Origin: SLLW01 sp964388615
Lineage (GTDB): Bacteria; Bacteroidota; Rhodothermia; Balneolales; Natronogracilivirgulaceae
NCBI GenBank assembly: GCA_964388615.1
Contig: CAYMBG010000141.1
Coordinates: 1 to 5,277, forward strand
Length of the DNA: 5,277 bases
Direction of reading: 5' to 3'
Positions 1-5,277 of the stretch are shown in pieces; position 1 is the stretch's first letter; each line of letters opens with the position of its first letter. Under the pieces are notes generated by a model that was given only the letters and a program-made list of their open reading frames with translations, searched no databases and was not told the origin of the DNA. A program made the translations under genes and the position numbers.

Positions 1-879
1 CGCGCCAACCAGGTAGCTGCCTGGAGCCTGCTCTCCAAAGTCTATCTGCATCTCGCATCCGCCGGAGCAACCGGAGTGGATGGTTATGGATTTGTTTCTG
101 ATCCCGGTCAATATTATGATCTGGCCGCAACATATGCCGGGAATGTGGTATATGACCAGGACATTTATCACCTGGAACAGGATCTCAGAGAAATCTACAG
201 CGTCTATAACACCGGCGGACCTGAACGGATTTTTTATATCTCTACTCACCGTACCGGCGAACATGAGGGCAATTACAACAAATTACCCCTGCTGGTTCAC
301 CCCTATATTGACGGCGCTGAAATCACGCTCACCGACGGCGTTTCCTTCCCGTCCGGATGGGATCACGCCCGCATTGAACTTCCTTTCTACTACTCATTTG
401 ACGCCGATGATCGCCGTCGCACCGAACTGATCGTAGATACGGTTATTGTGGATGACGAGGTGATGACCTTTTCCGGAGGTGACCTCATCGCGCCTTTCAC
501 ACGCAAGTTTGTTGACCCGGAACAACAGGGCGAACAAACCAGTACCGATATCCCCGTGCTCCGCTACTCCGACATTCTGTTGACTTATGCCGAGGCTGTC
601 GGACCAACCAGCGACGGGTATCAGGCCGTAAACCAGATCCGGGAACGTGCCGGCCTTCCCGAGTTAACCCCCGGTCTGTCGGAAACGGAATTCCGGGATG
701 CCGTCCTCCGGGAAAGAAGTTGGGAACTGGCTTTCGAAGGCCAACGCCTGTTTGACCTGAGACGGACCAACAAAATGGAAGAAGTGCTGGAAGGAGAATA
801 TGGCAAGACCATCCATAATAACGCATACTATTTCGAAATCCCGCAGATTGAACAAGATGTCAACGAGCTTATCAACTAA
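1..879 (+). CDS. SusD/RagB-family outer-membrane glycan-binding protein, C-terminal part (5' truncated)
   Basis: The frame is open from base 1, so the gene begins upstream. The 292 codons present are roughly the last three-fifths of a typical SusD of about 500 residues. The first residues (RANQVAAWSLLSKVYLHLAS) match the helical TPR segment conserved in SusD proteins. The C-terminal SusD signature follows: VLRYSDILLTYAEA at fragment residues 186-199, an NQIRERAGLP stretch, and ERSWELAFEGQRLFDLRR at 238-255. The protein ends in EIPQIEQDVN (279-288) and a short tail. SusD proteins are surface lipoproteins that cap a SusC TonB-dependent transporter and pass oligosaccharides into it; susC normally lies just upstream, outside this window. 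The GTG at 76 is an internal codon. The protein stops a few residues after the IPQ-E-DVN motif and lacks the QNPGY-like ending common in the family. The family call is firm; the ligand is unknown. Confidence 0.95.
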   Translation, partial: RANQVAAWSLLSKVYLHLASAGATGVDGYGFVSDPGQYYDLAATYAGNVVYDQDIYHLEQDLREIYSVYNTGGPERIFYISTHRTGEHEGNYNKLPLLVHPYIDGAEITLTDGVSFPSGWDHARIELPFYYSFDADDRRRTELIVDTVIVDDEVMTFSGGDLIAPFTRKFVDPEQQGEQTSTDIPVLRYSDILLTYAEAVGPTSDGYQAVNQIRERAGLPELTPGLSETEFRDAVLRERSWELAFEGQRLFDLRRTNKMEEVLEGEYGKTIHNNAYYFEIPQIEQDVNELIN

Positions 880-902
880 CCCTTATAACCTTGGGAACGG
901 AC

Positions 903-1769
903 ATGAATACCAGTTTTAAAAATAAAATCACGGCTGCCGTACTACTGTTAGCCTTCATCGCAGCAGGATATGCCTGCTCGGAAAACCCGGTGGATGATGT
1001 TACCAGTCATGAACGCGCCATTATCGATTTCAGAGTGGATAACCAGGTGGGTGTTCCTGAAATCACCCGCACTGTGAATGAAGCCGAACTGACGGTCTAC
1101 GTTCAGCCCGGCACCGACCTGAGTAACCTCGCCCCGGAAATCATGGTTTCCTATGGTGCCGATATTACTCCGGAATCCGGCGAACCCGTCGACTTTGAAG
1201 CCAACGACGGTCAATATACCTATTCGGTGACTTCCGAATCCGGCCGAACACGGGAGTGGCTGGTTCGGGTGGAATTCTTTGAATCCAATTTGTCAGGTAC
1301 CTGGGAAGTGACCGGGGTCTACTTCAACTACCGGTTCGGCCACGATGAAGACTGGGCCTGGGGTGAAGAAGCACGTCCCCTGGAATGGGATATCGAGTCA
1401 GCTGAAAACGCGATTGGCAACCGGTTTCATTTTAATGTCGAGGGAACCGACGAACAGGGACGGAATTACGGACAATTCATCCAGGAACCTGGTCCCGAAG
1501 GCGATGACTATATCCAATTCGGGGAATGGGCCTATAAATTTGACCTGCTCCCGCGTGGCGAAGGCACTTATCACCGCGACTTCAGTAACGACAGTATCAT
1601 ATTCGAGGAAGGAACCGAGGATGAGTCACGCACCGCTACCATGGAGTTTTCAGGTGATGAACAATCGCTTATAATCCCATTTGAAGTGGAACAGGATATC
1701 GACTGGGATGTGCTTGATAACCTCGGAGCAGCTGACCGCTTTTGGTATGAACTCGAAAAAGTAGAGTGA
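903..1769 (+). CDS. Predicted surface lipoprotein, DUF5018-like domain plus lipocalin-like C-terminal domain (possible glycan-binding protein)
   Basis: The product has 288 residues. The ATG at 903 is preferred because it opens a normal signal peptide (basic N-terminus, hydrophobic core at about 10-22) ending at Cys25, the only cysteine in the protein. The residues after it (SENPVDD) are acidic, as in surface-exported lipoproteins of this phylum. Residues 39-125 resemble DUF5018-type beta-sandwich domains of PUL lipoproteins (IIDFRV, PGTDLSNLAPEI, a YGADITPESG motif, then YSVTSESGRTREWLVRVE). From about 129, LSGTWEVTGVYF opens a roughly 160-residue beta-rich domain whose start resembles lipocalin-like domains; I cannot assign it to a family. 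The gene lies 23 bases after susD and 7 before the hydrolase gene, the position usual for surface glycan-binding proteins (SusE/F analogues). The binding role is inferred from context. The lipobox is poor (Gly at -3, Tyr at -2). Confidence 0.85.
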   Translation: MNTSFKNKITAAVLLLAFIAAGYACSENPVDDVTSHERAIIDFRVDNQVGVPEITRTVNEAELTVYVQPGTDLSNLAPEIMVSYGADITPESGEPVDFEANDGQYTYSVTSESGRTREWLVRVEFFESNLSGTWEVTGVYFNYRFGHDEDWAWGEEARPLEWDIESAENAIGNRFHFNVEGTDEQGRNYGQFIQEPGPEGDDYIQFGEWAYKFDLLPRGEGTYHRDFSNDSIIFEEGTEDESRTATMEFSGDEQSLIIPFEVEQDIDWDVLDNLGAADRFWYELEKVE

Positions 1770-1776
1770 GGTATTT
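1768..1776 (+). promoter_or_regulatory. Ribosome-binding site overlapping the upstream stop codon
   Basis: GAGG at 1768-1771 shares bases with the TGA stop at 1767-1769 and sits five bases before the ATG at 1777. It is the clearest Shine-Dalgarno match among the starts in this window and supports the chosen start of the hydrolase. Coupled translation of the two lipoproteins is an inference from this overlap. Confidence 0.6.
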
Positions 1777-3525
1777 ATGTTTTACCGATGGATGATCATC
1801 ATAGTACTTTCTTGGGGACTTCCGGCCTGCGGCATGACCGAACAGACTGCAGAACCGGGAGAGGGAACATCTCCGGCTATCGAAGCCGGAGATCCGGTCC
1901 CTGAAACCGTTGGCCGTTATCATATGCTGGAAACAGCATTTTATGTCAACGCCCAATTTGACGACCCCTACGATCCCGAAGATATCAAATTGGATGCCCG
2001 TATCGACGGTCCGGACGGATCACTGTCGGTCCCCCTGTTTTACGAGCATTCTGATAGCGAGCGATCGGTATGGAAACTTCGGTTTACACCCAGAAATACC
2101 GGAACCTATCACGGCACCATCCGGCTCCAAAACAGAGACGGTAACGCTGAAACCGAACCATTTACCTTTCGTGCGACCTCTTCGCAGGCAAATGGATTTC
2201 TGACGCTGCCGGATAATGGATCCCATTTTTATCTGGAATTCGACTCTGGCGAAAAATTCCGAGGTGTCGGTGAGAATTTCGGATGGGAGGACCAGCCGGG
2301 CGACGGAGAACCGGTTCTGATGTTTCCGGATTATCTGGAAACCCTTGGAAATCAGGGAATCAATATCATCCGCACCTGGATGAACCCCTGGACATTGCCA
2401 CTTATTTGGACTCAGCCTGATAATCCGGAACTCTATGAAGAGGAAACCGAGTATCGCTACAACCGGTCAGCTATCGAACGAACTGACCTTATGTTCCGCG
2501 TAGCCATGGCTAATGGCATCTATGTGATCCTGGTCCTGGATTATCACGGGGCATTACTCACCGAACCTGACTATTGGGGAGGAAATAACTACTGGCCCCA
2601 ACATCCGGATAATGTCGTCAATGGCGGTAGCGCCGAAGAACCAGCTGACTTTTTTACCGAACCGCCGGCAAGGAAGAACTATAAGGAGCGGCTTCGTTTT
2701 ATCATCGCCCGGTGGGGTGCGTTTACCAATTTGGCAACCATAGAACTCTGGAACGAGATCGATAACGCCATGGAAGATCAGGACATTCCGGCCGAACCGG
2801 TTGTCGCCTGGCACGATGAAATGACCCGGTACCTGAAAGACGAAAATCCCTATCCCCACCTGGTTTCCACCAGTGTCAGTCACCGGTATGTACCCGGCCT
2901 GTTCGATGTCGAGGGGATCGACTATACGCATATCCATATGTACGGAAATACCGACGCCATGCCGCAGGTGATGGATTCGGTCCGGTCACAGCACCAGAAA
3001 CCGGTCGTGGTGGGTGAAATCGGATATGACTGGAGACGACCACAGGAGGATCAGGTGGAACTATTTAATGATGATCTTCACAAAAGCTACTGGAATGCAC
3101 TTCTGGAACCAACGCCCATTCTTCCCATGCCCTGGTGGTGGGAGTTTTTCTACGTGGAAACCGACAACGAAGTTAAAAGCAACTTCGCCGCCTTCAATGA
3201 AACGATGATGAAACGGGATTGGAACGACCTGGATGTCGTACCGCAACCGCAAAGCGAAGGCGTGCAAATACGCGCGGCAAAAGACCGGAGTATTCATTTC
3301 GGTTTACTAACCCGCAATGATCAATGGAGTGAACAAACCGTGGTTGTTCATACCGGTTTTATCGATGGCACTCAGGTTCAGATCAAAAGATACGACACCC
3401 ATGCAGGACAATTTCTTGATGATGTGTCATTGCCCTTAGGGGAGGGTGGACAACTCTCCATACCCCGCCACTGGTTTGAAAGCACCGGACAGCTGGCCCT
3501 CATTATCGAACAGATTGATGGGTAA
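1777..3525 (+). CDS. Lipoprotein glycoside hydrolase, clan GH-A (GH5-like), with N-terminal DUF5060-like domain
   Basis: The 582-residue product probably acts as a surface endo-hydrolase of a PUL. A short signal peptide ends in a good lipobox, LPAC, at Cys18, the only cysteine. Residues about 45-134 resemble DUF5060, a beta-sandwich often placed before GH-A barrels. The barrel spans about 138-480 with the expected landmarks: Arg199 in IIRTWMNP, His257 in LDYHG, Glu327 in IELWNEID (predicted acid/base), His387 and Tyr389 in HIHMYG, Glu414 in VVVGEIGYDW (predicted nucleophile), and Trp453-455 in MPWWWEFF. All key residues are present, so a retaining, active enzyme is expected. Residues about 490-582 form a C-terminal beta domain. 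The ATG has a GAGG ribosome-binding site at 1768-1771, overlapping the previous stop codon, which suggests translational coupling. The CAZy family is not certain: a GH5 subfamily or a relative such as the GH158 endo-beta-1,3-glucanases are candidates. Substrate unknown. Confidence 0.9.
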   Translation: MFYRWMIIIVLSWGLPACGMTEQTAEPGEGTSPAIEAGDPVPETVGRYHMLETAFYVNAQFDDPYDPEDIKLDARIDGPDGSLSVPLFYEHSDSERSVWKLRFTPRNTGTYHGTIRLQNRDGNAETEPFTFRATSSQANGFLTLPDNGSHFYLEFDSGEKFRGVGENFGWEDQPGDGEPVLMFPDYLETLGNQGINIIRTWMNPWTLPLIWTQPDNPELYEEETEYRYNRSAIERTDLMFRVAMANGIYVILVLDYHGALLTEPDYWGGNNYWPQHPDNVVNGGSAEEPADFFTEPPARKNYKERLRFIIARWGAFTNLATIELWNEIDNAMEDQDIPAEPVVAWHDEMTRYLKDENPYPHLVSTSVSHRYVPGLFDVEGIDYTHIHMYGNTDAMPQVMDSVRSQHQKPVVVGEIGYDWRRPQEDQVELFNDDLHKSYWNALLEPTPILPMPWWWEFFYVETDNEVKSNFAAFNETMMKRDWNDLDVVPQPQSEGVQIRAAKDRSIHFGLLTRNDQWSEQTVVVHTGFIDGTQVQIKRYDTHAGQFLDDVSLPLGEGGQLSIPRHWFESTGQLALIIEQIDG

Positions 3526-3615
3526 GCCTGGCTGCCGCAACACAGAATCTTTATTTCACTAAAGAACGCTCTTTCCAAGAGAAAGACGTAAATCCAACAC
3601 TAAACAAGACCCCCC
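3526..3615 (+). other. Intergenic gap with a non-terminator hairpin
   Basis: These 90 bases separate the hydrolase from the T9SS protein gene. ACG (3566-3568) and TCTTTC (3570-3575) pair with GAAAGA (3581-3586) and CGT (3587-3589), leaving C3569 bulged and CAAGA as the loop, nine pairs in all. The rival pairing AAAGA/TCTTT at 3561-3574 uses some of the same bases, so the two cannot form together. No T-run follows, so this is not an intrinsic terminator and read-through is expected. The ATG at 3616 follows a run of C and has no Shine-Dalgarno match, which is common in Bacteroidota. I see no convincing TTTG / TAnnTTTG promoter here. Confidence 0.4.
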
Positions 3616-4980
3616 ATGAAAACATTACATACCATGTTCAAAAGGACGACCCTGGGCACAATGATACTGGCATTTGTCATGATGTCCGCCAGTTTGTCGG
3701 CGCAGGATCCGCTGGAATTGCCGGTGACTTTCGACGATCCGGATGTTACTTACTTGCCTATGAATGACTTCGGTGGCACCGAAACGGTTCTGGCAGAAGA
3801 CCCGGATGACCCGGATAATACCGTAGCCATGACGACACGTCCCGCTGATGCGGTTTCGTGGGCCGGTACCGCTTTTGAGCTTGCTGAGCCCATCCCTTTT
3901 GCAGAAGGTGAGACCTCCATGAGCTTGAAAGTATATGCCCCGGAGGCTGATATCTCGGTTAATTTCAAGATCGAGCAGTCGGATGGAGATGCCGAGCACG
4001 AAATCAACAAAACCCTCGAAGAGGCTAATACGTGGGTGACCATGGAGTACGACTTTGCCGGAGCGCTGGATGGTGATTTCGACACGCAATACGATGTAAT
4101 AGCCGTATTCTTCAATTTCGGTGTCGAAGGATCCGATGCCGGTGAACAAGTTTATTACTGGGATAATGTCGCATTTGTTGCCGAAGGTAACGGTGATGAT
4201 GTGCCCCAGACTCCTGATTTGCCGCTGACTTTCGACGATCCGAATGTGGAGTATCTGCCTATGAACGATTTTGGCGGCGTAACTACCGAGCTTGGTGAGG
4301 ATCCAGACAATCCGGACAACACCGTGGCTATATCCACCCGCCAGGCTAGTGCTCAGGGCTGGGGTGGATCCGCGATTACACTGGCGAACCCCATACCTTT
4401 TTCAGATGATGCACATGCCTTGTCGATGAGAGTACGTGCACCTGAAGCCGGTATCAGTATGAACCTGAAGCTGGAACAGTCAGATGGAGGTGAAGATGTA
4501 GAGGTCCAGGCCACTACCACCGAGGCCGACACCTGGGAAACCCTGGTTTTTGACTACCAGGATCATTTCGAAGGGGACTACTCGACCGAGTATGATGTGA
4601 TTGCATTCATGCCGAACTACTTTCCGGAAGACGACCCCGGTGACCAGGTTTTCTACTGGGATGACGTGGAAATGTTTATCAGTACAAATGTTGCCGATTC
4701 CGGATCGGAAATACCCCGGCAAACAGAACTGAAACAAAACTACCCGAACCCCTTCAACCCGACAACCACTATTGACTTCAGCCTGGCGGAACAAAGTGAA
4801 ATCCGGTTGAATGTGTATAACATGCTTGGTCAGCAGGTGGCTACCCTCGCCCGCGGAACGCACCAGGCCGGTACCCACACGGTGCATTTCGACGCATCGC
4901 AACTGTCCAGCGGGATGTATCTCTATCGCCTCTATTCCGGCGAACAGGTACTTACCAACAAAATGCTGTTGATCAAATAG
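3616..4980 (+). CDS. Secreted protein with two tandem beta-rich CBM-like modules and a T9SS type A C-terminal sorting domain
   Basis: The product has 454 residues and no cysteine. A Sec signal peptide (basic residues to Arg10, hydrophobic 13-27) probably ends at SLSA|Q, after residue 29. Two homologous modules follow, at about 35-188 and 202-354, each opening with LP-TFDDP-V-YLPMNDFGG and closing with YWD(N/D). Linkers lie at 189-201 and about 355-367. Residues about 368-454 are a T9SS type A sorting domain, with QNYPNPFNP at 374-382, LNVYNMLGQQV and the final TNKMLLIK. T9SS cargo crosses the outer membrane, usually losing this domain and becoming attached to the surface or released. No catalytic signature is visible; a carbohydrate-binding role is inferred from the module fold pattern and the PUL context. 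The modules are strongly acidic while the sorting domain is near neutral. Met7 is a possible alternative start; Met1 gives the better basic N-region. Confidence 0.88.
   Translation: MKTLHTMFKRTTLGTMILAFVMMSASLSAQDPLELPVTFDDPDVTYLPMNDFGGTETVLAEDPDDPDNTVAMTTRPADAVSWAGTAFELAEPIPFAEGETSMSLKVYAPEADISVNFKIEQSDGDAEHEINKTLEEANTWVTMEYDFAGALDGDFDTQYDVIAVFFNFGVEGSDAGEQVYYWDNVAFVAEGNGDDVPQTPDLPLTFDDPNVEYLPMNDFGGVTTELGEDPDNPDNTVAISTRQASAQGWGGSAITLANPIPFSDDAHALSMRVRAPEAGISMNLKLEQSDGGEDVEVQATTTEADTWETLVFDYQDHFEGDYSTEYDVIAFMPNYFPEDDPGDQVFYWDDVEMFISTNVADSGSEIPRQTELKQNYPNPFNPTTTIDFSLAEQSEIRLNVYNMLGQQVATLARGTHQAGTHTVHFDASQLSSGMYLYRLYSGEQVLTNKMLLIK
3718..4179 (+). repeat. Tandem module copy 1 (residues about 35-188)
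   Basis: This copy aligns with the next one at an offset of 167 codons over its first half. By hand count, 29 of the first 38 residues are identical. Shared landmarks are the NDFGG motif, the acidic loop EDPDDPDNTVA, Arg75, Trp82, the KIEQSDG strand and YWDN at 181-184. The pattern of alternating strands ending in YWD resembles beta-sandwich carbohydrate-binding modules. By hand count it has 34 Asp/Glu against 4 Lys/Arg. Confidence 0.85.
4219..4677 (+). repeat. Tandem module copy 2 (residues about 202-354)
   Basis: This is the second copy, keeping NDFGG, the loop EDPDNPDNTVA, Arg242, Trp249, KLEQSDG and YWDD at 347-350. At DNA level the 17-base string TGACTTTCGACGATCCG is identical at 3725-3741 and 4226-4242, but silent changes are spread elsewhere, so the duplication is not recent. 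By hand count it has 33 Asp/Glu against 4 Lys/Arg. Confidence 0.85.
4717..4977 (+). other. T9SS type A C-terminal sorting domain coding segment (residues about 368-454)
   Basis: The segment encodes QNYPNPFNPTTTI, then LNVYNMLGQQVATL, then SSGMYLYRL and a basic end, TNKMLLIK. This is the usual order of motifs in type A sorting domains (TIGR04183 style). The YPNPFNP form is frequent in Balneolota, Rhodothermota, Ignavibacteria and relatives. By hand count it has 6 acidic and 7 basic residues, unlike the acidic modules before it. Confidence 0.9.
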
Positions 4981-5067
4981 ACGTGAAGTAATGGATCAAC
5001 CCGCTTTATACTGATTCAAAATCTATGCGGTTATATAGATGCAACCATTATCTGACCGTTTGACGAT

Positions 5068-5092
5068 CGTAGCATGAATCCGTAGCATGAAT
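5068..5092. repeat. Short tandem repeat, 12 identical bases, period 13
   Basis: CGTAGCATGAAT occurs at 5068-5079 and 5081-5092, separated by one base. The second copy runs directly into the left arm of the terminator. It lies in non-coding DNA; replication slippage is the simplest origin. Confidence 0.8.
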
Positions 5093-5093
5093 G

Positions 5094-5133
5094 ACACGGG
5101 GAAAAGAGCGACTCTTTTACCCGTGTTTTTTTT
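5094..5133 (+). terminator. Strong intrinsic terminator ending the gene cluster
   Basis: Left arm ACACGGG-G-AAAAGAG (5094-5108) pairs with CTCTTTT-A-CCCGTGT (5112-5126): 14 of 15 positions pair, with one G/A mismatch in the middle and a three-base CGA loop. A run of eight T (5126-5133) follows. It lies 113 bases after the stop of the T9SS protein gene and is the only convincing terminator in the window, so it probably ends the whole transcript. Confidence 0.9.
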
Positions 5134-5277
5134 AAGGAACAACCTTCTGATGACGCGATACCTGCTTGCATAACTGTCGGAACCATGGTCTTGCATTAAA
5201 GTAATCAAATTGATTTATTAGGAATAAGGTTTTAGATTGCTTTTGTGAGATGACCTGCATTGGTTTCAATCTTCTTT
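5134..5277. other. Non-coding tail after the terminator
   Basis: I see no gene in these 144 bases. The stretch 5190-5250 is AT-rich. TTG at 5210-5212 and TAGATTGC at 5233-5240, 20 bases apart, loosely resemble the Bacteroidota -33/-7 promoter pattern (TTTG / TAnnTTTG). The match is imperfect, so this is only a possible promoter for a gene beyond the window edge. Confidence 0.3.

Noticed and set aside
76..78. GTG at 76 as the true start of the SusD gene
   Set aside because: The same frame is open to base 1 and encodes conserved SusD helix residues upstream of it.
497..826. Open frame on the minus strand inside susD
   Set aside because: It lies antisense to strongly conserved SusD motifs and has no recognisable domain.
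891..902. TTG start four codons upstream of the ATG at 903
   Set aside because: It adds four residues (MGTD) in front of a good signal peptide. The ATG at 903 begins directly with the expected basic N-region.
3566..3589. Hairpin as an intrinsic terminator between the third and fourth genes
   Set aside because: It is followed by AAATCC, with no T-run, and the stem is AT-rich and bulged.
3625..4149. Long minus-strand open frame (174 codons) opposite module 1
   Set aside because: The + strand frame has a signal peptide, repeats and a sorting domain, while the antisense product shows no domain features. It is a codon-usage shadow.
5021..5040. Inverted repeat ATCTAT/ATAGAT as an operator
   Set aside because: Six AT-rich pairs with an 8-base loop downstream of a stop codon are expected by chance.
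5023..5208. Minus-strand open frame of 61 codons downstream of the last gene
   Set aside because: It reads through both arms of the terminator and the tandem repeat, and its product has no recognisable features.
1..5277. CRISPR array, tRNA, rRNA, insertion sequence or phage genes
   Set aside because: There are no regularly spaced repeats, no cloverleaf or rRNA motifs, and no transposase or integrase coding sequence in any frame I examined.

Overview
The window looks like the downstream part of a polysaccharide-utilisation locus (PUL) of a Bacteroidota-type bacterium. It holds the 3' end of a susD-like gene, a predicted surface lipoprotein, a lipoprotein glycoside hydrolase and a secreted protein with a type IX secretion (T9SS) sorting tail. 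All four genes lie on the + strand and end at one strong intrinsic terminator. The tail motif QNYPNPFNPTTTI, the SusD-like protein and the acidic exported proteins suggest the Balneolota/Rhodothermota side of the group, possibly a salt-adapted member. This placement is inferred from protein style and no rRNA or marker gene confirms it.

Layout: 1-879 is a 5'-truncated SusD/RagB outer-membrane glycan-binding lipoprotein; its start and the expected susC lie outside the window. 903-1769 is a lipoprotein with a DUF5018-like N-terminal domain and an unassigned lipocalin-like C-terminal domain, in the position usual for a surface glycan-binding protein. 1777-3525 is a lipoprotein enzyme with a DUF5060-like beta-sandwich, a clan GH-A (GH5-like) barrel with both catalytic glutamates, and a C-terminal beta domain. 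3526-3615 is a 90-base gap with a hairpin that is not a terminator. 3616-4980 encodes a Sec-exported protein with two tandem beta-rich modules and a T9SS type A C-terminal domain. 4981-5277 is non-coding and holds a 13-base tandem repeat, a near-perfect terminator hairpin and an AT-rich tail.

Working model (inference): the clan GH-A lipoprotein cuts a polysaccharide at the cell surface, the lipoprotein at 903-1769 and the T9SS-delivered two-module protein hold the glycan, and SusC/SusD import the oligosaccharides. The gaps of 23 and 7 bases between the first three genes support one transcript. The fourth gene probably belongs to it too, since no terminator precedes it. The substrate cannot be read from the sequence. 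A beta-glucan is one guess, because the tandem modules recall modules I associate with laminarin-type systems. This is a recognisable kind of locus. The less usual parts are the two-module T9SS protein and the unassigned second domain of the 903-1769 lipoprotein.
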